Assembly: GCF_000724545.1 (NCBI RefSeq)
Contig: NZ_JHBV01000037.1
Span: 1 to 64,000, forward strand
Source of the DNA: Aureispira sp. CCB-QB1
Lineage (GTDB): Bacteria; Bacteroidota; Bacteroidia; Chitinophagales; Saprospiraceae
Length of the DNA: 64,000 nt
Direction of reading: 5' to 3'
The notes under the pieces were generated by a model. It searched no databases. It was not told where the DNA came from and saw nothing but the letters and a program-made list of their open reading frames with translations. Position 1 is the first letter of the stretch; each line of letters starts with the position of its first letter. Positions 43,306 through 53,705 of this stretch are shown one piece after another. Both the position numbers and the translations under genes were made by a program.

Positions 43306-45270
43306 TTATTTCTTGCCTTTTTTCTTTTGGCGTTCCATTTCTTTTTGTTGTTCTGCTAACAACTCCTGATACTTCGCCATGAAGCCTTTTTTGCCACCAG
43401 GTTGTTCTTTATAGTTGCGTTTTTTCTCTAGCAACTCTTCTCTAAGCTTATCTTTATTAATCAAAACATTTTTGGTAATAAAGGTTTGTGCAATGTTTAA
43501 TAAGTTACTGAATAACATATAAGCGGTCAAACCTGCTGCCCAGCTATTCAATGCAAAGAAGAATAAAACAGGGAAGGCAAATTGCATGTATTTCATCATT
43601 TTCATATTCGCACCGCCACCTGCTGCTGCGGACATATCCATTTGTTTGCTATTGTACCACAAAAATGCAAACATAGAAAGCATCCACAATAAGGTAAATA
43701 AACTAACATGATCGCCATAAATGTCATATATAAATGGAATGTATCCAAAATCCAGAATAGAGTCGTAACTAACCAAATCATCTGCCCATAAGAAACTTTC
43801 TTGACGGAAAGAAATAGAAGAAGGGAAGAAACGATACAAAGCAATCCAAATAGGCATGGTCAATAACATTGGCAAACAACCACCTAGAGGATTTAAGCCA
43901 TATTCTTGGTACATTTTCATTTGAGCCGCTTGCATTCCTGCTGGGTCATCTTTGTACTTAGCGCGCATGGCTTCCATTTCAGGTTTCATAACCCCCATTT
44001 TAACCCCATTTAAAATCATCTTATATTGTAGAGGGAACAATGCTAGACGAATTAAAAGTGTTAACAATAGAATAATAATGCCATAATTGGAAATGAACAA
44101 GGCAAAGAAATTGAATAATGGGCGAATAACAGAGCGGCTAATAAAGCCAAAAATACTCCATCCAAAAGGTATGATTCGCTCAAATTCATTGCCCATCGTC
44201 ACCAACTCATTGTAATCGTTAGGACCAATATAAAATTGCATGTCATAAGCCGCAGATTTTTGATCTCTAGTAGCAATCTCAATTTTTGAATCTAAGATTT
44301 TAAGAAATTCTTCTTTATCGTCTACTACATAAGCACCCACATTGGCAGATTTGAAGGTTGTTCCTTCTTGTGCAAACAAACTAGCATTAAAGAACTGTTG
44401 AGATTGAGAAACCCATTGTACAGGAGCATCTAATTGCTCTTCGTTGGTAGTTCTACAGTCGCAATAATCAAAGCCATCTTCTTTATTTTTGTAATAAACT
44501 GTTGTCATGGTCTTTTCGTAATGCGGATTTTTTTCAATCTTACGAACATAAGTGTACCAATCTAACACAATATTTTTATTACGAGGCATTGAGGTATTGA
44601 TGCCTTCCAAGTTTAATTGATAATCCAACACATAATTATCATTAATGGTATATTTTTGCTCAATGTATTGGCTCTTGTCGTCGGCATAGGCGCGCATTTT
44701 CAGTGTATTGCCTTCCAAAATAGGCTCAAAATACAAGTCTCCTGTCGAAATATCTCCTTTAGATGCGCCAGTTAAAGGAATGTAGTAAGAAAATCTATTG
44801 TTGGGGTTGTCCATCAAGACAAGAGGCTCCTTGTCGTAAGGATCTTCGGTAGTGTGGTCGTACTGCAAAAAGCCTTTTACCTCCACTTTGGCAATAGAAC
44901 CACCTTTGGTATTAAAAGTGATTTTTAACTTTTCGTTTTCCAAGGTAGCTTGTTCTTCAGAACCGATTGCTGCTGAGGTGAAAATACCATATTGGTTACC
45001 GAGCAAATCTTTTTGTAATTGTTGCTGCACACTATCTTTTTGTTCATCTGTTAGTGTGGTGTCTTTTTGAATTTGTTGAACTTTTAGCTCTGCTTGTTGC
45101 TGTTCAGCCTTTGTTAAACTGTCTAAGTATTCTTGTTGGCGAATCGCTTCTGCTTGCTCTTGTTGCTGCTGTTCGATTTCTTCTTTGGTAGGACCTGTTA
45201 AGATACTGTATGTTAACCATAAGAGTACCAATAACATAATACCTGTAAACGTAGAATTGTTTGATTTCAT
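43306..45270 (-). CDS. yidC: Membrane protein insertase YidC
   Basis: 654 residues, long form. N-terminal membrane anchor (~9-22), a coiled, Q/E-rich stretch (~28-95), a periplasmic beta domain with LENEKLKITFNTKGGSIAKVEVKGF, and the conserved YidC/Oxa1 core with segments IRPLFNFFALFISNYGIIILLLTLLIR, YGLNPLGGCLPMLLTMPIW and AGGGANMKMMKYMQFAFPVLFFF. The C-terminus is basic. Inserts inner-membrane proteins with or without SecYEG. Alone on its strand here. Confidence 0.95.
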   Translation of the reverse strand: MKSNNSTFTGIMLLVLLWLTYSILTGPTKEEIEQQQQEQAEAIRQQEYLDSLTKAEQQQAELKVQQIQKDTTLTDEQKDSVQQQLQKDLLGNQYGIFTSAAIGSEEQATLENEKLKITFNTKGGSIAKVEVKGFLQYDHTTEDPYDKEPLVLMDNPNNRFSYYIPLTGASKGDISTGDLYFEPILEGNTLKMRAYADDKSQYIEQKYTINDNYVLDYQLNLEGINTSMPRNKNIVLDWYTYVRKIEKNPHYEKTMTTVYYKNKEDGFDYCDCRTTNEEQLDAPVQWVSQSQQFFNASLFAQEGTTFKSANVGAYVVDDKEEFLKILDSKIEIATRDQKSAAYDMQFYIGPNDYNELVTMGNEFERIIPFGWSIFGFISRSVIRPLFNFFALFISNYGIIILLLTLLIRLALFPLQYKMILNGVKMGVMKPEMEAMRAKYKDDPAGMQAAQMKMYQEYGLNPLGGCLPMLLTMPIWIALYRFFPSSISFRQESFLWADDLVSYDSILDFGYIPFIYDIYGDHVSLFTLLWMLSMFAFLWYNSKQMDMSAAAGGGANMKMMKYMQFAFPVLFFFALNSWAAGLTAYMLFSNLLNIAQTFITKNVLINKDKLREELLEKKRNYKEQPGGKKGFMAKYQELLAEQQKEMERQKKKGKK

Positions 45271-45544
45271 TTTAAGTAATGCGTTCTAACCGTTTATTTT
45301 ATTATAAAATATCATCTTTCATTTGAGAGTGCAAAGATAAGTAAAAAACAAAGTTATTCAAACGATTGTAAGAATTGTACTTTCCCTATCAACCTTTTAT
45401 TCGTAGGCATAGTTCCACTTTAATTTTTTCCTAGTCGATAATAATCTTACCTTTGTCTGAATTAGTGGGCGTTGTGTGTATTAAATTTAGGGGTATAATA
45501 AAATATAGTCCACTTATCCATCATTCATTTTTTATATACAATCA
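45271..45544. other. Divergent intergenic region between yidC and the sensor kinase
   Basis: 274 AT-rich bases. No gene, terminator or clear promoter box that I can defend. Confidence 0.35.
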
Positions 45545-46732
45545 ATGAAGAAACCTAAACTATACGAACGTACTAGATGGCGATTTGCCTTAATCATTAT
45601 AGCTTTAATAGTGGTCGCCACTTCTATTTTGTATACCAATACGGTTGTGTATCAACTGAAATTGGATGAAGAAAAGCGTGTGAAATTGTGGTTTGATGCT
45701 CAAAAGGCTATGTTTGATGTAACAACACAAGAAGACGAATTTTGTGATTTTAGTCTTAATTTGAGTATTATAGAAAGTAATTCTGATATTCCGATTATTC
45801 TGACCGATGAGCATTACAGAATTATGGATGTGATGAATTATGAGGATAAAGATGCAATAAAAGATACGGCTTATTTTAATAAGGAGATTGCTTACTTAAA
45901 AAAGCATCAAAAACCTTTGGTTATAGAAGATGACGTGATCAAAAACTATTTGTTTTATAGGCAATCTACTTTAATTACTAGTCTAGAATGGTTTCCTTAT
46001 TTTCAATTTGCTTTGTTGGGAGTGTTGTTAATGCTTTCTTATTTTACCTTTAGTTTCAATCGACAAGCCGAACAAGAGCGGGTATGGGTTGGTATGGCAA
46101 AAGAGACCGCTCATCAATTGGGAACGCCTCTAACTTCTTTAATGGGGTGGATTCAGAATATTAATATGATGTATCCAGATGATGAAGACCTATTGATGAT
46201 CGCTGAAGAAATGAATACAGATGTAGAGTTGTTAAAACTGGTTGCTGATCGTTTTTCCAAGATTGGTGCCGTTCCTAAACTAGAACCTATCAATGTTTAT
46301 GATAATTTGAACAAACATCTTCAATATGTCCAGCAGCGAGCTTCTAGAAAAATCACCTTTGATTTTCCTGATCCGACCAAGCACGCCGCTTTAATGGTTA
46401 ATATTAACCCTTTGCTATTTGATTGGGTGGTAGAAAACTTATTAAAAAATGCCTTAGATGCTTTGGAAGGCAAAGGTCAAATAGAAGCAAGGGTAATTGA
46501 TGGCGAATATTTTGTACACATTGATATTTCAGATACAGGAAAAGGAATTCCCAAACGCAGCTTTAAATCAGTTTTTCAGCCAGGCTATTCTACCAAAAAG
46601 CGAGGCTGGGGCTTAGGTTTGTCTTTATGCAAAAGAATTGTTGAGAAATACCATAATGGTAAAATTTTTGTGCTGAAATCTACCGAAGGAAAAGGAACGA
46701 CTTTTCGAATTCAATTACCTCAAATAAAATAG
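45545..46732 (+). CDS. Membrane sensor histidine kinase
   Basis: 395 residues: TM1 (~13-33), extracytoplasmic sensor region (~34-150), TM2 (~151-170), then HisKA with His190 in AKETAHQLGTPLTSLMGW, and HATPase_c with ENLLKNALDALEG, DTGKGIP and a GWGLGLSLCKRIVE box. It autophosphorylates in response to an unknown signal. I see no partner response regulator next to it, so it is an orphan in this window. Confidence 0.92.
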   Translation: MKKPKLYERTRWRFALIIIALIVVATSILYTNTVVYQLKLDEEKRVKLWFDAQKAMFDVTTQEDEFCDFSLNLSIIESNSDIPIILTDEHYRIMDVMNYEDKDAIKDTAYFNKEIAYLKKHQKPLVIEDDVIKNYLFYRQSTLITSLEWFPYFQFALLGVLLMLSYFTFSFNRQAEQERVWVGMAKETAHQLGTPLTSLMGWIQNINMMYPDDEDLLMIAEEMNTDVELLKLVADRFSKIGAVPKLEPINVYDNLNKHLQYVQQRASRKITFDFPDPTKHAALMVNINPLLFDWVVENLLKNALDALEGKGQIEARVIDGEYFVHIDISDTGKGIPKRSFKSVFQPGYSTKKRGWGLGLSLCKRIVEKYHNGKIFVLKSTEGKGTTFRIQLPQIK

Positions 46733-47109
46733 CCTTTATTACAAAAAAAATCTTAATAAAATCTGTACAAAAAACTCAAATAACAAAAAAAAATAGTGTC
46801 CTTTGGTAGTTTGTTGAAACCACGCAGTAGCAGCGCAGCTAATATGAATGTACTTTTTTATCTTTTGAGTAAAAAGTAAACAACTAAGCGATAGCGATCT
46901 CCTAAAATAATCAACAATCAATGTCATAACAGTGTAGTTAACTACAATTAATAAATTAGATCAAATGTTCATGGTGTGAAAACTGTGGTTGTTACAGTAC
47001 TAGATTACTTACTAGGTTAATGAGTATGGCTCTTTGTTCATCATTCCCCCAATTAAATATTCAATAACACTTTGCAGAAATTGAGTTATCAAACGTTATT
47101 AAAACTATT
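46733..47109. other. Intergenic region with dispersed repeats
   Basis: 377 bases. A dispersed repeat with GTTGAAACCACGCAGTAGCA followed by GCGCAGCTAA lies at ~46813-46842, with trailing blocks (TTTTTTATCTTTTGAGTAAAA) also found at ~50535. No gene. Confidence 0.5.
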
Positions 47110-49608
47110 ATGCTGAAATTTTTTACGTTCTTTTTTACACTTTTTGTTCTACAAACATCTCTTAAAGCCCAATATACAGATACCATTCGTGTGATTGATG
47201 AAGATGGATTTCCTGTTATTAATGCCTCTGTTTTTATTGTTGATAAGATTGATAATGTCTATGAAATTGATTCTGCAAGCCAACAATTAACGGACATTGA
47301 TGGGAAGGCAATTTTTAGAGATATAGGGTATGATAATCGTGTTCATATTGCCAGCATACAACATCGAGAAACTACTTTGAGTATTCACGATATTCGTGCA
47401 AATAATTTGGAGGTTGTTCTTGAATCAGGGTATCTGACTATGATTCAGGTAATCGGGAAAGGGACAACGAATGAGAAAATTCCGCTTTCTGAAATTCCGA
47501 ATAAAGTGACTGTAATTGACCGTAAAGATATAGAATTGTACAATCCGCAAACTTCTGCCGACGCTCTAGCGCAAAGTGGGGATGTATTTGTACAAAAAAG
47601 CCAAATGGGAGGAGGAAGCCCAATTATTAGAGGCTTTGAAGCAAACAAAGTTTTATTGGTAATTGATGGGGTGAGAATGAATAATGCTATTTATAGAAGT
47701 GGTCACTTGCAAAATGCAATTACAATAGATAATGCAGCAATTGAGCGAGTAGAAGTGCATCATGGTCCTGGCTCTGTGATGTATGGAAGTGATGCCTTGG
47801 GTGGGGTAATGCATTTTTATACCAAAACGCCCCGTTTGCGTTCTAAGGATTTAAAGCCAATGGATGCCAATGTGTATACTCGTTTTTCCACAGCTAATTA
47901 TGAAGCAACGGTACACGCCGATGTAAATGTGGGCAGCGAAAAAATAGCTTCTTATACTAGTGTGACGTATTCTGCTTTCCAAGATTTACGAGCAGGACGT
48001 TTGAAGAGTAGCCCTAATATGACACTGAACTGGAACCGCTATTTTTATGCAACTAGAAACGACAGTGCAGATATTGTGGAAGTCAATGAGAATCCTAATG
48101 TACAGGTTGGAACTCGCTATTCGCAATTAGACGCTATTCAAAAAATTCGTTTTAAACCCAAGCAAGGACTAGAGTTTTTGTTCAATTTGCAGTATTCTAC
48201 CAGTAGTAATATTCCTCGTTATGACCAATTGACGGAAGGAGATGTGACAATTGCCAATGGTCAAATTACAGAACAAACATTTAAATATTCAGAATGGTTT
48301 TATGGTCCTCAACAGCGTTTGTTTGGAGCATTAACAGCCAAGATTGACAACGACAATATTGCTTTGTTTAGCCAAGCGAATATTACAGCAGCGTACCAGA
48401 AAATTGACGAAGATAGAATCACTAGAAAATTTGATGATCCATTGAGAAGGATACAACAAGAGGATGTTCATGTTTTGACGTTAAATGCAGATTTTATCAA
48501 AAAAATTGGCAAAAAAAATAAGCCCAAATCTAAACTATTGTATGGTGTAGAAGCAACGCATAATATTGTTCAGTCTAGAATTAAAACACAAAATATTTTG
48601 ACGGGAGAATTGTCTAATAGAGGTATAGGAACTCGTTATCCAGATGGAGGAAGTTTTATGACAACAGCAGGGCTTTATGCAAGTTATAAGTTAAAACTAG
48701 GAGAAAAAGCCAATGTTATAGGAGGGGTAAGGTATGTGTTTTCTTATACTTCGGCTAATTTTTTAGATACCGTTTTGTATAGTTTGCCTTATAGCACCAT
48801 TGTTGCTTCGAACCATGCCGTGACAGGGAGTTTGGCTTTGGCTTGGGATATGGGAAAGCAATTTCAGTTTAATACTGCATTTTCTTCCTCTTTTAGAACT
48901 CCTAATATTGATGATAATGGAAAAATTCGAGCGAAAGGAGATAATATAACCATTCCTAATCCATCCATAAAACCAGAGCAAGCACTGAACTTTGAGGCAA
49001 CACTTGGCAAGCAGTTTAAACAGAAAGCTTGGTTAGGGGCAACGTTTTTTTATACGCATATTTTTGATGCTATTTTGCAAGAACCTTATAGTTTGAATGG
49101 TGTAGATTCTATGTATTATGATGGCTCTTTTAGAAGTATTTATTCTAATATTAATGCAGGGCAAGCAACCATATGGGGACTTAGTGCTAATTTGAAAGTA
49201 GAGTTTACGGAGAATATTTTTATGAAAATGGGCGTAAATTATACAGAAGGAAGAGAATTAGAAACGGGGATAGAGCCTCAACCTTTAGCACATATACCAC
49301 CTTTGTATGGGCAATTTGAGTTGGGCTACAAGCGCAAAATATTCCAGACGCGTTTCAACATTCGATTTAATGGAGCTAAGGAACTAAAAGATTATTCTAA
49401 TGATAGTTCTGAAAACTTGGATAAAGCATTGCCAGAAGGAACACCTGCTTGGTTTACCGTAAATATTTATGCAAGTTTCCGTTTGCACAAATTCTTCTCG
49501 ATCAATTTGGGGCTAGAAAATTTGTTAGACTGGCATTATCGCCCTTATGGTTCTGGTGTTTCTGCGCCTGGTATGAATGTTATTGTAACTTTAAGAGGGC
49601 ATTTTTAG
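47110..49608 (+). CDS. TonB-dependent receptor (iron/heme type)
   Basis: 832 residues. Signal peptide (MLKFFTFFFTLFVLQTSLKA), then a carboxypeptidase-regulatory-like domain (~25-105), a plug with KVTVIDRKDIELYNPQTSAD, GSPIIRGFEANKVLLVIDGVRMNNAIYRSGHLQ, GPGSVMYGSDALGGVMHF, and a 22-strand barrel with a C-terminal TLRGHF ending in Phe. The plug resembles heme/hemoglobin receptors. It imports a metal complex into the periplasm using TonB-ExbBD. No Fur box or ligand-handling gene is seen nearby, so the substrate is not settled. Confidence 0.92.
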   Translation: MLKFFTFFFTLFVLQTSLKAQYTDTIRVIDEDGFPVINASVFIVDKIDNVYEIDSASQQLTDIDGKAIFRDIGYDNRVHIASIQHRETTLSIHDIRANNLEVVLESGYLTMIQVIGKGTTNEKIPLSEIPNKVTVIDRKDIELYNPQTSADALAQSGDVFVQKSQMGGGSPIIRGFEANKVLLVIDGVRMNNAIYRSGHLQNAITIDNAAIERVEVHHGPGSVMYGSDALGGVMHFYTKTPRLRSKDLKPMDANVYTRFSTANYEATVHADVNVGSEKIASYTSVTYSAFQDLRAGRLKSSPNMTLNWNRYFYATRNDSADIVEVNENPNVQVGTRYSQLDAIQKIRFKPKQGLEFLFNLQYSTSSNIPRYDQLTEGDVTIANGQITEQTFKYSEWFYGPQQRLFGALTAKIDNDNIALFSQANITAAYQKIDEDRITRKFDDPLRRIQQEDVHVLTLNADFIKKIGKKNKPKSKLLYGVEATHNIVQSRIKTQNILTGELSNRGIGTRYPDGGSFMTTAGLYASYKLKLGEKANVIGGVRYVFSYTSANFLDTVLYSLPYSTIVASNHAVTGSLALAWDMGKQFQFNTAFSSSFRTPNIDDNGKIRAKGDNITIPNPSIKPEQALNFEATLGKQFKQKAWLGATFFYTHIFDAILQEPYSLNGVDSMYYDGSFRSIYSNINAGQATIWGLSANLKVEFTENIFMKMGVNYTEGRELETGIEPQPLAHIPPLYGQFELGYKRKIFQTRFNIRFNGAKELKDYSNDSSENLDKALPEGTPAWFTVNIYASFRLHKFFSINLGLENLLDWHYRPYGSGVSAPGMNVIVTLRGHF

Positions 49609-49722
49609 AAATTATATCGCTTCGTGTTTTCTGTGCTAAGTTTGTGTTTTCACGATCCGCAGAAATCACCAATGATCTATTGGTTGTTAACTGAGCAGCA
49701 CTCACAAAGTAATTATCTTATG

Positions 49723-50250
49723 TTAAACATACTTGGATGGATAAGCTTTGAGTAGGGCTATAAATGAAAACATTGTAAAATACATGCCACTAATGCCGTA
49801 ACCTAGTAGGTAGGTGTCAACACCATAATAAGCATCGTCTGTACAATTGGATAGATTGCAGTCTGCATCAGGGAGACATTGTATTTTCAAAGTAGCATAG
49901 GCCAATAAAAATAAACCAAGACTCAAAGCAAAGCCTATTTTTGAGAAAAGTCTAACAGATGGCAGTTGGTAAACCGTGTAATTGGTATCGACCAAAGTAC
50001 TGTCTAACAATTTATCATTGGATGTTGTTTTTTGGATACTAGAAAGCTCAGAAAACTTAAATAAAAATAAGGTGCAAAACAATAAGAAGAAAATTGAGAA
50101 GCCCAAACTGATGACGATATAAGCGTCGTGATTTAAAATAGAATAACTGCATTCACACCCCCAATTATAACAGTCTTGATAGCTTAAACACCATGTTGTG
50201 GCAAATAGTATGATGACTGCTCCCAAACCTAAAAAAGATAAAGCTTTCAT
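49723..50250 (-). CDS. Small multi-pass membrane protein of unknown function
   Basis: 175 residues with four hydrophobic segments (about 4-22, 45-65, 105-121, 148-166). A cysteine-rich loop follows TM1 (YQDCYNWGCECSYS) and another lies between TM3 and TM4 (IQCLPDADCNLSNCTDD), perhaps forming disulfides outside the cytoplasm. No family recognised. Confidence 0.65.
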   Translation of the reverse strand: MKALSFLGLGAVIILFATTWCLSYQDCYNWGCECSYSILNHDAYIVISLGFSIFFLLFCTLFLFKFSELSSIQKTTSNDKLLDSTLVDTNYTVYQLPSVRLFSKIGFALSLGLFLLAYATLKIQCLPDADCNLSNCTDDAYYGVDTYLLGYGISGMYFTMFSFIALLKAYPSKYV

Positions 50251-50681
50251 AGCCTTTAGTTTACATGTTTTATAGAGAATTTTTTATCAATAGTTTGTTG
50301 AAACTAGATCGTAGCAGCATCGTTAATTACTACCTATAACTTACAATAGTTCGTTGAAACCACGCAGTAGCAGCGAAGCTAAACTTTATTGGGTTGATAA
50401 TTAGTAAGTTGTGTCTTTGTTGTGTTTTGTGTTAAAATTTTGATTATCAACTGCGCAGCACTCATGAAGTACCACGAAGTAGCAGCGAAGCTAACTAAAA
50501 GCGCAGCGCTCACGAAGTAAACTAATATAAATGTGCTTTTTTATCTTTTGGGTAAAAAAGTAAAAAACTAAGCTTGCGCCCTCATGAGCGTAGCGAACTA
50601 ATCAACGACCACGAAGTAGCAGCGTAGCTAACTACTAAACTTAGTATCAATACACTTTTATCAAAATAGAACAAAAACGGG
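50251..50681. repeat. Intergenic cluster of dispersed repeats
   Basis: About 430 bases dense in repeats: CGTTGAAACCACGCAGTAGC at ~50352, CCACGAAGTAGCAGCGAAGC at ~50477 and CGACCACGAAGTAGCAGC at ~50604, with GTGTTAAAATTTTGATTATC and TAAGCTTGCGCCCTCATGA between them. Related blocks are at 53490-53640 and 55430-55730. No gene. Confidence 0.6.
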
Positions 50682-51493
50682 ATGTTGCAAAAAATACTTT
50701 TAATACTTTTTTCTGCTTTAGCTTTGACAGGAGTGGGGCAGGTAGCAAAAGCACTTCCAAATGGGCATGCGCACAATGATTATGAAAAAAAATGGCCTGC
50801 TTTTAAAACGGCACTGTCAAAAGGGTTTGTAAGTTTAGAAATAGATGTATTCCCTTATAAAAATCAACTAAAAGTGGCACACATAGATTTTTTCTTAAAT
50901 GTAGCTCCTGAATTAGAAGCATTGTATTTTAAGCCATTGGAGGAGTGGTTGTCAAAAAAGGAAAATTGTTTGAGGATAGTACACAACGGTTAATATTTAT
51001 GATTGATATAAAACGATCATCTTCCAAAAGTTATGCCTTATTAAGAACATTATGTATGCGATACAAACATTTGATAACCCATTACTATCCCGACAAAGAT
51101 TCTGTTTCCTATGGAGTTTTAGACATATTATTGTCAGGAAATAAACCCTATGAGCAGGTCTTAAGGGACTCGGTACGATATATGTTGATTGATGGAGGGT
51201 TAGAGGATATTAACGATTCTATCCGAACGGCAGCCATTGCCCCTCGTGTCAGTGGGCGTTATGCCAGTGTGTTTTCTTGGCGAGGAAAAGGGGAGATGCC
51301 CCCCAAAGAATTGACGCGTTTGCGAAAGATTGTAGCAACAGCACATGCCGATAATCGAAAAGTTCGTTTTTGGGGAATGCCCAATAAGCCTGTTGTCTGG
51401 AAACTATTATTGGATGAAGGGGTAGATTGGATGAATGTAGATGCTTTGGAAGCTTATCGTTTGTTTTATCAAGAGTATCAACAAAAAGAATAA
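50682..51493 (+). CDS. GDPD/AIM6-like phosphodiesterase, split by -1 shift at a slippery A6G site
   Basis: Two frames encode one protein. Frame 1 (50682-50993) begins with a signal peptide, then NGHAHNDYEKKWPAFKTALSKGF and EIDVFPYKNQLKVAH, as in glycerophosphodiester phosphodiesterase-like (AIM6-type) proteins. Continuing alone it stops after KENCLRIVHNG. Frame 2 (from ~50945) carries the rest (LIFMIDIKRSS, APRVSGRYASVFSW, WGMPNKPVVWKLLLDEGVDWMNVDALEAY). A -1 slip on A-AAA-AAG (50954-50960) gives LSKKGKLFED, restoring the expected chain of ~270 residues. It may be a programmed slip, a polymerase slip, a mutation or a sequencing error. The catalytic His pair (HAHND) and Glu/Asp are present. 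Confidence 0.75.
50939..50960 (+). promoter_or_regulatory. Slippery heptamer with upstream GGAGGAG (candidate -1 frameshift signal)
   Basis: A-AAA-AAG at 50954-50960 is in exactly the right phase (codons TCA AAA AAG), as in E. coli dnaX. A Shine-Dalgarno-like GGAGGAG lies at 50939-50945, 8 bases upstream, as in that system. No strong stem-loop follows. Bacteroidota ribosomes use SD sites poorly, so its stimulatory role is doubtful. Confidence 0.4.
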
Positions 51494-51693
51494 TTTAATC
51501 CTCATCTCTAGAGAATACTTTTCTTTGGTCTTTTTTGTTTTTTTACCAATTTATAACACGTTTTGAAAAAAAAAAAGAAACATTATGAGGATGAACTGGT
51601 TATAATCTTTAATTTTGAGCGTACAAAAATAATTACAACTAAGTGTTTACTTGCAAAAAAAGCACTTTACTATTCAACAAAACAAAGTCAAAT

Positions 51694-53286
51694 ATGAACT
51701 TGAAAAAATTAGCACTGTTTGTTACCCTGTTTATTCCATTTTTAATGAATGCCCAATCCCCCAGCACTTCTTCTAATGATGGTTTTAAATGTGGTATCAG
51801 CGAACAATCAGCCGCTTTGATCAAGCAGCGTTTAATGGCCAACCGTCAGTTGTTTACTAGACAAGAGGTCGAAGATTTAGTCACTAAACGCACAACGACT
51901 TATATTCCAGTAACCATACATAATGTAGCGGGGAATTCAAGTGGTCTGGGTAAAACTAGTGAGCAAACTATTTTAGCTTTTTTATGTGGTTTGAATGCCA
52001 TCTATGCAAGCCAAAATGTCCAATTTTTTATGCATGGACCTATTCGCAATAGAATAAGTAATAATATTTATAACAATGCAGGAACCTCTACTTCTCGTTT
52101 TCAAATGTTGAGTTATAGAGTTCCGAATACCTTAAACTTAATTATAGGTGCGTCTATCAATAATCCTAGAGCAAGTTGGTATGATACACAAGGTGATTTT
52201 GTCTTTTTGTTACAACAAATGTTGACTAGTGCTGCCAAAACAGAGGCGCATGAAATTGGACATTTCTTTACTTTACCACACACTTTCTATGGTTGGGAAA
52301 ATAGCACGGTTACAAGTATATATCCTTCTGGAACACTACCATCTTGTACTGTTAATCCAAGTGGTTTTTATTCTTTTGCTCCTGAACGTGTAGCTCGTAC
52401 AGGACCAAGAGCCAATTGTCAAACAGCAGGAGATGGCTTTTGTGATACGCCAGCAGATTATTTTTCAGATCGGTTAAATTGCCCTTTCCCAGCATTCAAT
52501 GATTGTGATACAGTTCCATTGAATCCAGACGAAAGCAATATTATGTCTTATGCTTATGATGCTTGTGTGAATAGCTTTTCAGCAGAACAAGAAGCTGCCA
52601 TTGCAATGGATATAGCTGCTCGTACATGGGTAACAAATACGCCACCAACAACTACCGATGTAACGACATCGACAACTCCTGTGTCTCCTTTGGATGGAGC
52701 GCAATTAGGGGATATCAATGACCCAACAGTATTGTTAGAATGGAATCCTGTGCCAGGAGCAACAATGTATTATGTAGAAGTATATGGAACACAATTTCCT
52801 GGTCTTTGGTTGCCTAATACAAATGATCCTATATACAAAGGGATTGTTAATTCTGCCACACCACAGTTGAATTTGCCAACAACTAATTTGACAGCAGGAA
52901 GTCGTTATGCTTGGCGTGTAAAAGGGTTTAATTCTCTTTCTACTTGTGGACCTATGTCTGCATATGCTGACTTTGAAGCAACAACAGGAGTAACTACATC
53001 TATCAAGGATTTGCCAATTGGGAAGCAAATGTCATTTACAGTTAACTCCAATCCAATTACAACTTCGTCTATTGCTTTGTCAATTTATTCAGCGGAAGAT
53101 GTTGTTGGGTCTATCAAAATCTATAGCGTCGATGGTAGAGAAGCCTTGACTTGGAACAAACAAGATATTAGCAAAGGTTCTAGCATTATTCAATTGCCTG
53201 CTGATGGTTTGGAAAATGGACTATATGTTGCTGTTTTAATTACTGAAAGAGGACAATTGCAACAAAAAATTATCATACAACGATAA
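51694..53286 (+). CDS. Secreted M43-type zinc metalloprotease with T9SS sorting tail, paralogue 1
   Basis: ATG at 51694 (MNLKKLALFVTLFIPFLMNAQ) preferred over the upstream frame from 51643, giving ~530 residues. Metzincin zinc motif HEIGHFFTLPH (His186, His190, His196) and a downstream ESNIMSYAYD Met-turn point to the pappalysin/M43 group. Cysteine-rich segments follow, then a fibronectin-like domain (VSPLDGAQLGDINDPTVLLEW ... YAWRVKGFN) and a T9SS type A tail (SIKIYSVDGREALTW ... GLYVAVLITERGQLQQKIIIQ). Secreted through the outer membrane to digest proteins. The next gene is a close paralogue. Confidence 0.9.
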   Translation: MNLKKLALFVTLFIPFLMNAQSPSTSSNDGFKCGISEQSAALIKQRLMANRQLFTRQEVEDLVTKRTTTYIPVTIHNVAGNSSGLGKTSEQTILAFLCGLNAIYASQNVQFFMHGPIRNRISNNIYNNAGTSTSRFQMLSYRVPNTLNLIIGASINNPRASWYDTQGDFVFLLQQMLTSAAKTEAHEIGHFFTLPHTFYGWENSTVTSIYPSGTLPSCTVNPSGFYSFAPERVARTGPRANCQTAGDGFCDTPADYFSDRLNCPFPAFNDCDTVPLNPDESNIMSYAYDACVNSFSAEQEAAIAMDIAARTWVTNTPPTTTDVTTSTTPVSPLDGAQLGDINDPTVLLEWNPVPGATMYYVEVYGTQFPGLWLPNTNDPIYKGIVNSATPQLNLPTTNLTAGSRYAWRVKGFNSLSTCGPMSAYADFEATTGVTTSIKDLPIGKQMSFTVNSNPITTSSIALSIYSAEDVVGSIKIYSVDGREALTWNKQDISKGSSIIQLPADGLENGLYVAVLITERGQLQQKIIIQR

Positions 53287-53313
53287 TTAATAGTCAATTA
53301 TTTTGATAAAAAG

Positions 53314-53346
53314 AGGAAAGATTTCAAGAGAGGTCTTTCCTTTTTT
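53314..53346 (+). terminator. Terminator after metalloprotease 1
   Basis: AGGAAAGA (53314-53321) pairs with TCTTTCCT (53334-53341), followed by T to 53346. Confidence 0.8.
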
Positions 53347-53705
53347 CGTTAGAAAAACTTACTTTTAAGTAATAACCACTACTTCACTTCACAATTATTC
53401 ATACCAATTCACTTATTTTAAAGAAGGACAAATTTCTTCCGCACTCAAATACTAGGAAGGATAATAACTCCATGTCTTGTATTTCATTACTCCGTTGAAA
53501 AATCGTATTAGTTTGATTATCAATGAGATATGCTTTTATTAGTCTTTGCGCTAAAAGACTGATAATCAAACTAATGCAAGATGCTTTTTTACGTTTTTCG
53601 TAGGAAAACTAAAAAATCAACGGAGTATTAGTATTTATTAATCTAATACAATTTAGTCGCGCTATTACTGCGTGGTTTAAGCGAATTAATGTAAATAATA
53701 ACAGT
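53347..53705. repeat. Intergenic region with dispersed repeat block
   Basis: About 360 bases. From ~53490 to 53632 it holds blocks CTAAAAGACTGATAATCAAA, GCAAGATGCTTTTTTACG and AATCAACGGAGTATTA that recur, with an insertion, at ~55590-55730. The last ~70 bases lead into metalloprotease 2. No gene. Confidence 0.55.
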
